Under the pieces are notes generated by a model, which had not been told where the DNA came from, searched no databases, and worked only from the letters and a program-made list of their open reading frames with translations. The position numbers and the translations under genes are program-made. Positions 7,801-15,117 of a stretch of 64,000 nucleotides of DNA are shown here, piece after piece. The stretch's first letter is position 1; every line of letters starts with the position of its first letter. This DNA is from Deltaproteobacteria bacterium (GTDB lineage: Bacteria > Myxococcota_A > UBA796 > GCA-2862545): assembly GCA_006226595.1 (NCBI GenBank), contig SBGP01000082.1, positions 124,001-188,000 of the forward strand. Reading direction: 5' to 3'.

Positions 7801-8388
7801 CTACTTGAGGACCTCGCCCCACTCGCCGCCGTAGACGATGAGATCGAAGGGCAGGCGCTCGCGGATGCGGCGCTCGCTCTTGCGCAGCTCCTCGTTGAGC
7901 GTGTCCGGGTCGCCGGGCCAGCCCATGGCGATCATCGCGATGGGCTCGACGTCCTCGGGCAGCCCGAGGTCACGAGCGCGCTCTGCGGAGAAGCCGCCCA
8001 TCTGGTGGACCTCGAGGCCCTCGGCCACCGCCTGCACGGTGAGCCACGCGGCCGCCTGACCCGCGTCGTAGTGCGCCGTGACGTTGGTCTTCCCGTTCTT
8101 GCGATAGCGCGTAGACGCCGCGATGAGCATCAGCACCGGGGCCTTGGCCGCCCAGGTCTGGTTCCAGTCGCTGAGCAGCGAGACGAGCCGCGCGTGGGAC
8201 TCGGGGGCACGCGCCGAGCACGCCACCAGGAAGCGCCACGGCTGCTCGTTGAAGGCAGACGGCGCCCACCGGGCCGCCTCGAGCACCCGACGCACCACCT
8301 CGAAGGGCACGATCTCGGACGAGAAGGCGCGAGGGCTCCATCGCTCGGCGACGAACGGGTGGACCGGGACGTCAGTGGGATTGCGCAT
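7801..8388 (-). CDS. Nitroreductase-family FMN protein
   Basis: The 195-residue product is a short nitroreductase-fold flavoprotein. The N-terminal RWSPRAFS supplies phosphate-binding Arg/Ser residues. Then come ARWAPSAFNEQPWRF (the FMN-binding Ser-x-x-Asn-x-Gln-Pro block), DAGQAAAWLTVQA, and a C-terminal MIAMGWPGD. Such enzymes use NAD(P)H to reduce nitro groups, quinones or similar acceptors; the physiological substrate is unknown. It is cytoplasmic and transcribed alone toward the photolyase gene. Confidence 0.88.
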   Translation of the reverse strand: MRNPTDVPVHPFVAERWSPRAFSSEIVPFEVVRRVLEAARWAPSAFNEQPWRFLVACSARAPESHARLVSLLSDWNQTWAAKAPVLMLIAASTRYRKNGKTNVTAHYDAGQAAAWLTVQAVAEGLEVHQMGGFSAERARDLGLPEDVEPIAMIAMGWPGDPDTLNEELRKSERRIRERLPFDLIVYGGEWGEVLK

Positions 8389-8486
8389 GTCGGCTCCGTG
8401 GAGGCCACGTAGTCATGGGGCTCACCGCCGTCGCCGCGACACCGCGTTGCGTGGCTGGCACTCGTCAGCAAGCCCCTCGGGGACGC

Positions 8487-9260
8487 TCATTCCCCGCGAG
8501 TGAACGCCAGCATGTAGTTCTCGGTCAGCCCCACATCGAGGACTTGCTTGCCCGTGAAGCCCGCCGCCTCGATCTCGGAGGCGAACACGTCCTGACCGCC
8601 ACGCACGTGCTCGAGGATCCACTCGCTGGAGCCCTCCTCGCGCACGAAGTCGATGACGAACAGCTTGCCGCCGGGCTTGAGCGCCGCGCGGATGCTCGCC
8701 AGCGTGGGCTCGACGTACTCGAAGTGGTGGTAGGTGTCGCAGATGAACACCGCGTCGACCGAGCCCTCGGGCAGGTTCGACGAGCGCTCGCCGGCCTCGA
8801 TGGTCTGCACCTGCGCGTAGCCGGCGTCCGACGCCATCGCGCCGAGGTGCTCGAGAAACTTCGGAGAGATGTCGACGGCGAAGACCTTGCCTTCGGCGCC
8901 GACCGCCTCGGCAAAGGGCTTCATGTACAGGCCGGTGCCCGCGCCGATGTCGGCGACCGCCGCGCCTGGCTGCAGGTTCATCGCCGCGACGATGGCCGCC
9001 TGGTTGGCGACGACCTCCCGCGACTCGGCGCCGAAGCGCTCGACCCACTTGTCCACGTCCATCTCGGGATCGAGGAAGTTGTCGTTGATGCCAGGCTTCG
9101 CGCTCGCGTTGGCCGGCGAGGCCTCCGCGGCGTCCGGCGGCTCGGCGACAGGCGCAGTCTCCGCGGGCTCGGTGACCGCGGGTTCGGCCGCCGACTCCGG
9201 GGGCGTGGTGGGTCGGCCGCAGCCGATGGCGAGAAGCAGGAAGAAGGTCGTCGTACGCAT
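8487..9260 (-). CDS. Lipoprotein-anchored class I SAM methyltransferase
   Basis: The 257-residue product begins with a lipoprotein signal (MRTTTFFLLLAIGC) and a Pro/Ala/Glu-rich linker of about 40 residues. A class I methyltransferase domain follows: motif I is VADIGAGTGLYMKPF (about residues 102-116), VFAVDIS lies about 22 residues on, then DAVFICDTYHHF and LKPGGKLFVIDF. This family methylates small molecules or proteins with S-adenosylmethionine. A lipidated, exported methyltransferase is odd because SAM is not known to be available in the periplasm. Either the signal is not processed, the fold has lost SAM chemistry, or a periplasmic SAM source exists. Confidence 0.85.
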   Translation of the reverse strand: MRTTTFFLLLAIGCGRPTTPPESAAEPAVTEPAETAPVAEPPDAAEASPANASAKPGINDNFLDPEMDVDKWVERFGAESREVVANQAAIVAAMNLQPGAAVADIGAGTGLYMKPFAEAVGAEGKVFAVDISPKFLEHLGAMASDAGYAQVQTIEAGERSSNLPEGSVDAVFICDTYHHFEYVEPTLASIRAALKPGGKLFVIDFVREEGSSEWILEHVRGGQDVFASEIEAAGFTGKQVLDVGLTENYMLAFTRGE

Positions 9261-9353
9261 GGCCGCGCATGTAGCACTGCCGATTCGCCCGGAAAAGGGC
9301 CACTCACCCAGACCTCACCAGGCCGGGAGGTCGCCACGCCCCGGCCCCTCGGA

Positions 9354-10031
9354 TCAGCCGATGCGCTCAGCGACGAGCGCGTCGAGTCGCCGGGCCAGAT
9401 CGTCGCCCGTCTCGATGGCGCCGTGCAGCGGCACCAGGGCCGACGGTGGGTCCTCGGCGAGGCGCTCGCGCACCCAGGCGGCGAAGCCTGCGCGTTGCTT
9501 GAGGCCCCCCCACTTCTGGAGCTGCGAGATCGCGAGCCCCGGCCCCGAGCGATTGACCCACATGAACGCCTTCCAGGCAGCTCGCCGCGGCGCCGGCATG
9601 TTGAAGAAGGCGTCACACACCACCCACACCGCCCCCTCGTCCGAGCGGTGCACGAGCCACACCTCGCCGCTGCGCGTGTCGGGAAGCTCGTGGATCGCGG
9701 CGTGTCCGGGGAGCAACTCCGAGATCTCGCCGACGGACACGAGCCCTTCGTGCCCCTGTTTCGCGAGCCTGGGCAGCGCATCGCGTCCGGCCACCGCCAC
9801 CGCCTCGGGAAAGCGCGCGCGCCACGCGTGCAGGCCCATGTGGTGGAAGTTGTTCGGTGCGAGCAGCACCGCGACCTCGCCGAGGTCGAAGTCCTCGGCC
9901 AGCGACTCGCCGGGCGAGCCGATCAGGAAGCGTCCATCCGCCAGCCGCAGCGCCCAGGAGCGGCACGGCAGCCCGGGCACCTTGTACGTGCAGGTCCACA
10001 GATCGTCGCGAAGCGGAGTCCAGTCGGCCAC
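9354..10031 (-). CDS. DUF4336 metallo-beta-lactamase-like protein
   Basis: I choose GTG 10031, preceded by GAGG, giving 225 residues; the frame stays open further upstream but without coding character. The sequence has the DUF4336 layout: PLRDDLWTCTYKVPGL at the N-terminus, VAVLLAPNNFHHMGLHAW, DALPRLAKQG, and WVVCDAFFNMPA. The fold resembles metallo-beta-lactamases, but the HxHxDH zinc motif is reduced to NFHHMGLH, so hydrolytic activity is doubtful. The divergent gene at 10171 starts 140 bp away. Confidence 0.7.
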   Translation of the reverse strand: MADWTPLRDDLWTCTYKVPGLPCRSWALRLADGRFLIGSPGESLAEDFDLGEVAVLLAPNNFHHMGLHAWRARFPEAVAVAGRDALPRLAKQGHEGLVSVGEISELLPGHAAIHELPDTRSGEVWLVHRSDEGAVWVVCDAFFNMPAPRRAAWKAFMWVNRSGPGLAISQLQKWGGLKQRAGFAAWVRERLAEDPPSALVPLHGAIETGDDLARRLDALVAERIG

Positions 10032-10170
10032 GGCACCCTCGTCATCGCCGCAACCTACCAGGGAATGTGGTGGACGTTCGCCCACTACTCCGCGCCGGGT
10101 CGCCGGGAGCAGATGCCGAAATCGCATTCCCGGCATAGGAGACCGCACGCTTGACTCCTCCGAGGTGTGC

Positions 10171-10863
10171 ATGAAGACTCGTCCGACCAGCGAGAAGACG
10201 AACAAGCCCCAGCAGGCTGCCCCCAAGCAGCCCGCGGCGGCGCAGTCCAACAGCGAGGCGCAGGAGCAGCTGCCCAGCGAGCAGACCCCCGAAGAGGTCG
10301 CCAGCCCCAGCCTGCTCGATCACCAGGACAGCATTGTCGCCGCCGTTGGCGAGGCGTTCACCCAGAGCGCCTCCAACGTCACCTGCTTCGCGCAGGCCCC
10401 CGGGGGCTTCGTCGGGCCGCACACGATTCGCCCCGGTGTGAGCCCGACCGCTGCCCTGCTCGTGGCGTTGCTCAACCGCGGCATCGACCCGGCCATGGCC
10501 AACGACCTCTCAGCCAACCTGGGCTCGGCCATCGAGCACTGGTTCGACGGCCTCATGCCCGGCAACGTGTTCCACGGCGGCGTCGCGGGACAGGCGACCC
10601 AGGGAATCGCGGCTCCCGGTCAGTGGGTGGCCACGATGCCCTTCCTCCCCGCGGTCGAGCTGATGATCGACGGCCAGTCGCCGTCCGACGCCCAGACCCT
10701 CGGCAATGCCATCACCGCAGCCTTCGAGTCGTGGCAGGCATCCCTGGTGCTCAACTTCGAGGGCGTCGTCACGAGCGGCCCCATGCCCGTCCCGAACGTC
10801 CAGGGCGGGCCCTTCGAGGTGTCCGTGCTCTCGGCCCAGATGCTCCACGGGCCCTGGATCTAG
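10171..10863 (+). CDS. Hypothetical protein with disordered N-terminus
   Basis: ATG 10171 opens a 230-residue frame. The first 50 residues are rich in Gln, Lys, Pro, Ser and Ala and look disordered. The folded part (about 60-230) starts LLDHQDSIVAAVGEAF. It contains two helix-rich repeats around LVALLNRGIDPAMANDLSANLGSAIEHWF and SDAQTLGNAITAAFESW, each followed by a Gly/Pro-rich strand region. No signal peptide or family is recognised. A possible link to injection or contractile particles occurred to me, but nothing in the window supports it. The next operon starts 139 bp downstream behind its own operator. Confidence 0.6.
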   Translation: MKTRPTSEKTNKPQQAAPKQPAAAQSNSEAQEQLPSEQTPEEVASPSLLDHQDSIVAAVGEAFTQSASNVTCFAQAPGGFVGPHTIRPGVSPTAALLVALLNRGIDPAMANDLSANLGSAIEHWFDGLMPGNVFHGGVAGQATQGIAAPGQWVATMPFLPAVELMIDGQSPSDAQTLGNAITAAFESWQASLVLNFEGVVTSGPMPVPNVQGGPFEVSVLSAQMLHGPWI

Positions 10864-10958
10864 GCCAGCGCGTGCCGATCCAGCGCTCTGACGCCAGGCG
10901 TCCCGCTCGTTCTCGGCGCCAGGTCCCGGCTCACCGCGATCTCACTGGCGGCCAAAAC

Positions 10959-10972
10959 TAGAACATGTTCTA
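10959..10972. promoter_or_regulatory. KstR-type palindromic operator
   Basis: TAGAACATGTTCTA is a perfect 14-bp palindrome 30 bp before echA20. It fits the consensus TnnAACnnGTTnnA known for KstR, the TetR-family repressor of cholesterol catabolism in mycobacteria and rhodococci. The downstream operon encodes steroid C/D-ring enzymes, which strengthens the match. No TetR gene is in the window. Confidence 0.7.
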
Positions 10973-11002
10973 CTTCGCCTCCCACACACCGAGGGAGGCG
11001 CC

Positions 11003-11761
11003 GTGAGCGGCATCACCACGACGGTCCACGACAGCGGCATCGCCGAGATCGTCGTCGACCGTCCCCCCGTCAACGCCCTGGACGTGGCCGGCTGGTTCGA
11101 GCTGGCGCGCCAGGTCACGGCCGCCGGTGAGAACCCGGCCGTGCGCTGCGTCGTGCTGCGCGCCGAGGGCCGCGGCTTCAACGCGGGCGTCGACATCAAG
11201 GAGATGCAGCGCACCGAGGGCTTCTCGGCGCTGATCGGCGCGAACAAGGGTTGCTTCGCCGCGTTCAAGGCGGTGTACGAGTGCCTGGTGCCCGTGGTCA
11301 GCGCGGTGAACGGCTACTGCCTCGGCGGAGGCATCGGCCTGGTCGGCAACAGCGACATCATCGTCGCGAGCGACGACGCAACCTTCGGCCTGCCCGAGGT
11401 CGACCGCGGCGCTCTTGGTGCCGCCACGCACCTCGCCCGGCTCGTGCCCCAGCACAAGATGCGCGCGATGGTGTACCTGGCGAGCACCGCGACGGCCCAG
11501 GAGCTGCACCACTACGGCTCCGTACTCGAGGTGGTGCCCCGCGCGGAACTGCGCGACGCGGCCATGCGGGTGGCCGAGCAGATCGCCGCCAAGCGCGGCA
11601 ACGTCATCCGCGCCGCCAAGCAGTCGCTCAACGGCATCGACCTGTGGGACGTGAACCGCTCCTACCGCTACGAGCAGGGCTTCACCTTCGAGCTCAACCT
11701 CGCCGGCGACGGCGACGCGGCCCGCGATGCCTTCGTCAGCCACGGCAAGGAGGCCACGTGA
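11003..11761 (+). CDS. echA20: Crotonase-family ring hydrolase, EchA20-like
   Basis: The 252-residue crotonase has the oxyanion-hole blocks AEGRGFNAGVDIKEM and VNGYCLGGGIGLVGNSDIIVAS. Its C-terminal region, NRSYRYEQGFTFELNL, is typical of EchA20 proteins. In actinobacteria EchA20 hydrolytically opens the last D-ring intermediate of cholesterol breakdown (a 5-OH-HIP/HIEC-CoA thioester), immediately before IpdAB opens ring C. The same gene order, echA20-ipdA-ipdB, is present here. A GTGA overlap couples it to ipdA. The KstR-like palindrome 30 bp upstream is the probable control point. Confidence 0.88.
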   Translation: MSGITTTVHDSGIAEIVVDRPPVNALDVAGWFELARQVTAAGENPAVRCVVLRAEGRGFNAGVDIKEMQRTEGFSALIGANKGCFAAFKAVYECLVPVVSAVNGYCLGGGIGLVGNSDIIVASDDATFGLPEVDRGALGAATHLARLVPQHKMRAMVYLASTATAQELHHYGSVLEVVPRAELRDAAMRVAEQIAAKRGNVIRAAKQSLNGIDLWDVNRSYRYEQGFTFELNLAGDGDAARDAFVSHGKEAT

Positions 11762-12540
11762 GGCAGCTCTCGGTCGACGAGGTCATCGGCGAGCTGCGCT
11801 CGGGCATGACCATCGGCATCGGCGGCTGGGGCTCGCGGCGCAAGCCCATGGCCCTGGTTTACGCACTGGCCAAGTCCGACCTCACCGACCTGACCATCGT
11901 CAGCTACGGCGGGCCCGACGTCGGCATCCTCTGCGCGCTCGGCAAGGTGAAGAAGCTCGTGTACGGCTTCGTGAGCCTCGACTCCATCCCGCTCGAGCCG
12001 CACTTCCGCGTCGCACGCCAGAAGGGCACCATTCCCGAGGTGGTCGAGCTCGACGAGGGCATGTTCCAGCTCGGTCTGCGGGCCGCCGCGTGGAACGTGC
12101 CCTTCCTGCCGACCAGAGCGGGGCTCGGGAGCGGCGTGATGGACGTGAACCCGCACCTGAAGACGGTCGAGTGCCCCTACACGGGCGAGGAGCTGGTGGC
12201 GATGCCGGCCCTGAAGCTCGACGCGGCCTTCGTGCACATGAACCGCGCCGATGCACGCGGCAACGGGCAGTACCTCGGCCCGGACCCCTACTTCGACGAC
12301 TGGTTCTGCATGGCCGCGGACAAGGCCTACATGAGCTGCGAGAAGCTCGCGCTCGAAGACGCGGCGATCCAGACGCGGCTCATCAACCGGACCATGGTCG
12401 ACGCGGTGGTGCTCGCTCCTGGCGGCGCCGGCTTCACCGAGTGTCCCCCCGACTACCCGCGGGACGAGGCGGCGCAGAAGGCGTACGCGGCGACCGCCAA
12501 GGACCCCGAGGCCTTCCGGGCCTGGCTGGAGGCGCAATGA
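11758..12540 (+). CDS. ipdA: IpdA subunit of the COCHEA-CoA ring hydrolase
   Basis: GTG 11758 overlaps the echA20 stop (GTGA). The 260-residue protein matches IpdA rather than a generic CoA-transferase alpha subunit: MTIGIGGWGSRRKPMALV, DLTIVSYGGPDVGILCALGK, YGFVSLDSIPLEPHF, LDEGMFQLGL, FLPTRAGLGSGV and ILxNR-like LINRTMVDAVVLAPGGAGFT. IpdAB has the class I CoA-transferase fold but acts as a hydrolase that opens the remaining steroid ring of COCHEA-CoA. The Glu in DEGM (about residue 100) is a plausible counterpart of the catalytic Glu reported for the Rhodococcus enzyme. Partner IpdB follows with an ATGA overlap. Confidence 0.9.
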   Translation: MRQLSVDEVIGELRSGMTIGIGGWGSRRKPMALVYALAKSDLTDLTIVSYGGPDVGILCALGKVKKLVYGFVSLDSIPLEPHFRVARQKGTIPEVVELDEGMFQLGLRAAAWNVPFLPTRAGLGSGVMDVNPHLKTVECPYTGEELVAMPALKLDAAFVHMNRADARGNGQYLGPDPYFDDWFCMAADKAYMSCEKLALEDAAIQTRLINRTMVDAVVLAPGGAGFTECPPDYPRDEAAQKAYAATAKDPEAFRAWLEAQ

Positions 12541-13232
12541 GCCTCGGAGACATCTGTGCGCTGGCCTGCGCCGAGACCTTCAAGGGCGACGGCAACGCGA
12601 TGGTCAGCCCGATGGCGCCCATCCCCAAGCTCGGCGCCAAGGTGTGCAAGGCGCTGTGGGAGCCGGATCTGGTGCTCACTGACGGGGTCGCGACGATCAT
12701 CGACCTCGACGGCGAGGTGGAAGGCTGGATGCCCTTCTCACGCGTGTTCGACACGCTGTGGAACAAGAAGCGCCACGTGATGATGGGCGCCACGCAGATC
12801 GACGCGCATGGCAACCAGAACATCAGCTGCATCGGCGACTTCGCGAAGCCCAAGGTCCAGCTGCTCGGCGTGCGCGGAGCTCCCGGCAACACCATCTGCC
12901 ATCCGACGTCGTACTGGGTGGCGAGCCACTCCGCGAAGGTCTTCGTCGAGCGCGTGGACATGATCTCGGGCATCGGCACCGACCGCGGCGCCGCCGAGAT
13001 CCGTCGCGTGGTCACCAACCTCGGCGTGTTCGACTTCCTCGGAGAGGGCGGCCGCATGCGGGTCGTCAGCCTGCATCCGGGCGTGGAGCGCGCTCAGGTC
13101 GAGGCGGCGACGGGCTTCGGCCTCGCGTGGCCCGACGAGGTGCCCGTGACCCGCGAGCCCACCGCCGACGAGCTCGCGGCGCTCGACCGCTTCGACCCCG
13201 AGCGCAAGATCCGGTCGCGCGTGGAAGCCTGA
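12537..13232 (+). CDS. ipdB: IpdB subunit of the COCHEA-CoA ring hydrolase
   Basis: The 231-residue beta subunit begins at ATG 12537, overlapping the ipdA stop. It shows the CoA-transferase beta fold: PIPKLGAKVCKALWEPDLVLTDG, a Gly-rich region MMGATQIDAHGNQNISCIGDF, and GAPGNTICHPTSYWVASHSAKVFVERVDMISGIG. I find no clear transferase-type catalytic Glu, consistent with a hydrolase. It closes the three-gene steroid C/D-ring module. The rest of a steroid pathway (ipdC, ipdF, fadD3, ring A/B genes) is not in the window. Confidence 0.9.
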   Translation: MSLGDICALACAETFKGDGNAMVSPMAPIPKLGAKVCKALWEPDLVLTDGVATIIDLDGEVEGWMPFSRVFDTLWNKKRHVMMGATQIDAHGNQNISCIGDFAKPKVQLLGVRGAPGNTICHPTSYWVASHSAKVFVERVDMISGIGTDRGAAEIRRVVTNLGVFDFLGEGGRMRVVSLHPGVERAQVEAATGFGLAWPDEVPVTREPTADELAALDRFDPERKIRSRVEA

Positions 13233-13292
13233 CAGACTGCGACTTGCGGGGAACCGCGACGCCGGCCAGTCTTCGCGCACACGGAGACGTCC

Positions 13293-13598
13293 ATGCGCCT
13301 GGCTTCCCTGCTGCTCCTGCTCACCGCCTGTGCCGATCAGCCCCTCGACGAGGAGCTGTTCGCCGAGATCGCCGCGCTCGATGGCGATGCGGAGGCCGGG
13401 GCGCTCGTGTACCCGGACTCGTGCGCGAGCTGCCACGGGGAAGACGGGACTGGCGGCCACCACGAGGACCTGCCCGGCAAGACCGCGGACCAGGCCATCG
13501 AGGCGATGCTCACCGGCCCGTGGGGCATGCCCGCCTTCGACGCGCAGTTCGACAACCAGACCATCGCCGACATCGCCGCCTTCGTCGAGACGCTGTGA
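13293..13598 (+). CDS. Lipoprotein c-type cytochrome
   Basis: The 101-residue product has a lipoprotein signal (MRLASLLLLLTAC) and one haem-binding motif, C44-A-S-C-H48, with a likely axial Met in GPWGMPAFDAQF. A terminal helix (TIADIAAFVETL) is typical of class I cytochromes c. It would sit lipid-anchored in the periplasm as a small electron carrier. A second, similar cytochrome starts within its stop codon (GTGA overlap), so the two are made together. The pair lies 60 bp after ipdB and might share its transcript. Confidence 0.88.
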   Translation: MRLASLLLLLTACADQPLDEELFAEIAALDGDAEAGALVYPDSCASCHGEDGTGGHHEDLPGKTADQAIEAMLTGPWGMPAFDAQFDNQTIADIAAFVETL

Positions 13599-13936
13599 GC
13601 CGCGTCCTCGCCGTCGCCGCGCTGCTGGTCGGGCTGACCGGCTGCCTGCTCACGCCGCACAGCGACACACCGCTCGATACCGGGCTGTACGCCGAGGTCA
13701 TGGCGCTCTCGGGGGACCCCGTCGCGGGCGAGGAACCCTACGAGGCGAACTGCCGTCGCTGCCACGGCCGCGAAGCCACCGGCACGCTCCGCGGCGTGCC
13801 CATCGCGAGCTACGACGTCGACGAGATCGTCGAGGTCATGCTCACCGGGCCCGGCCACATGCCGACCTTCGACGACCTCGAGCCGCAGGTCGTCGCCGAC
13901 ATCGCCGCGTACGTGAACAGCCTCGAGCCGCAGTAG
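13595..13936 (+). CDS. Second lipoprotein c-type cytochrome
   Basis: GTG 13595 overlaps the stop of the first cytochrome. The 113-residue product has a lipobox in LLVGLTGC, one haem motif C53-R-R-C-H57, and a likely Met ligand in GPGHMPTFDDL. It resembles its neighbour over the whole haem domain, which indicates a tandem duplication. It probably works with the first as a periplasmic electron relay; donor and acceptor are not evident. Confidence 0.87.
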   Translation: MSRVLAVAALLVGLTGCLLTPHSDTPLDTGLYAEVMALSGDPVAGEEPYEANCRRCHGREATGTLRGVPIASYDVDEIVEVMLTGPGHMPTFDDLEPQVVADIAAYVNSLEPQ

Positions 13937-15100
13937 TCAGCGCAACCACGACGCGAACAGGCTCAGCCGCAGCTCGCGCACGACCGCCTCGTCCGCGACC
14001 GGCTCGTCGCGAACCAGGGCCATCAGGGCATCGCGCCAGGCGTCGTCGAGTCCGAGCTCGGCCTGCCGGCGTTGCACGAGGGACAGCACCTGATCGATGG
14101 GCGCTCGCTCGGGGTACCACGCGGCGAGCAGCGCCTCGACCGCCGCGCGGTCCGGCGAACACAGGAGTGCACCGGCAATCTCCCGGTCTTCGACCTCGGT
14201 GAGCACCTGCCGCTGGCGCAGCAGCATGCGACGGTTCATGCGGCGACGGCCGGCGGTGGCGAGCATGTCGCCCAGCTCGTCGTCCTCCCAGGTCACACTC
14301 GCGAAGGCCCGAGCGACGGCGTCGTCCAGCGACGACAGGGACGACGGTCCCCGCGACCAGTACTCGGGAAGGACCTCGGCGAACAGCTGGTACACGAGCA
14401 GCGGGTCGGCGCCCTCACAGATCTCGGCGAGGCGATGCTGCCCGTCCTCGACCCCCGCGGACGCGAGGAAGTGCACGAGCTGCAGGCGGCGCGTGGTCAG
14501 CATCGAGAACTGGCTCGGATACTGGCCGTCGTAGGCCAATCCCGGCGCATCGAAGGAACGCTGGGGCAGCAGCTCCGGCTCGCCGTAGGTCCGCACCACG
14601 ACGGTCGCCGTGGGGTGATGCAGGTGGAACAGGCCGTGAATCAGGCCCGCACCGGGCGCAATCGGCCACACGTCCCCTGGCAGCAGACGCTCCGCACCGA
14701 GGAAGGCGAGCCTCCCGAGGCCGATGTCGCCGACCTTTCGGTCCTCGTGGAACGCGTAGCGGCTCTGGAGCGACGACCCCGCGAGCAGCTGGAACGCGCC
14801 CGTGAACGCGTGCTCGTGGATCTGCGTGCTACTCGACGCCCACAGGTTCACGTCGATGCAGAAGTCGCTCCCTCGGTACACGGTGACCGGCGGCTCGCCG
14901 AAGGTGGTGCCCATGTCGCGCTGACGCACGAAGCGGGCGTCGGCCACGGTCGAGACCCAGCGAAGCAGCTCGTCCAGCGAGGTGTGCGACGGCGACGGCC
15001 GCTGCACGAGGTGATGCACCGCGACCTCGGGAAGCGTGCGCGCATCGCCCCTGTAGTCCGCATCGATGCGGTCTCCGAGGTCCTTGAAGTATGGAATCAT
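13937..15100 (-). CDS. Cupin-like hypothetical protein
   Basis: The 387-residue soluble protein has a central beta-rich region with clustered His residues: STQIHEHAFTGAFQLLAGSS (about 93-111) and GLIHGLFHLHHPTATVVVRTYG (about 153-174). This resembles a cupin metal site. The C-terminal 200 residues are helical and Arg-rich. I recognise no specific family. Its ATG at 15100 lies only 17 bp from the start of the divergent SlyD-TylF gene, so the two promoters must overlap coding sequence, or the real start here lies further in. A link to that methyltransferase is possible from position only. Confidence 0.65.
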   Translation of the reverse strand: MIPYFKDLGDRIDADYRGDARTLPEVAVHHLVQRPSPSHTSLDELLRWVSTVADARFVRQRDMGTTFGEPPVTVYRGSDFCIDVNLWASSSTQIHEHAFTGAFQLLAGSSLQSRYAFHEDRKVGDIGLGRLAFLGAERLLPGDVWPIAPGAGLIHGLFHLHHPTATVVVRTYGEPELLPQRSFDAPGLAYDGQYPSQFSMLTTRRLQLVHFLASAGVEDGQHRLAEICEGADPLLVYQLFAEVLPEYWSRGPSSLSSLDDAVARAFASVTWEDDELGDMLATAGRRRMNRRMLLRQRQVLTEVEDREIAGALLCSPDRAAVEALLAAWYPERAPIDQVLSLVQRRQAELGLDDAWRDALMALVRDEPVADEAVVRELRLSLFASWLR

Positions 15101-15117
15101 CGCGCTCTGGAGGGCAG

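Noticed and set aside
10959-10972. LexA (SOS) box
   Set aside because: LexA sites of the GAAC-N4-GTTC type need four bases between half-sites; here there are two, which fits KstR better, and the downstream genes are not SOS genes.
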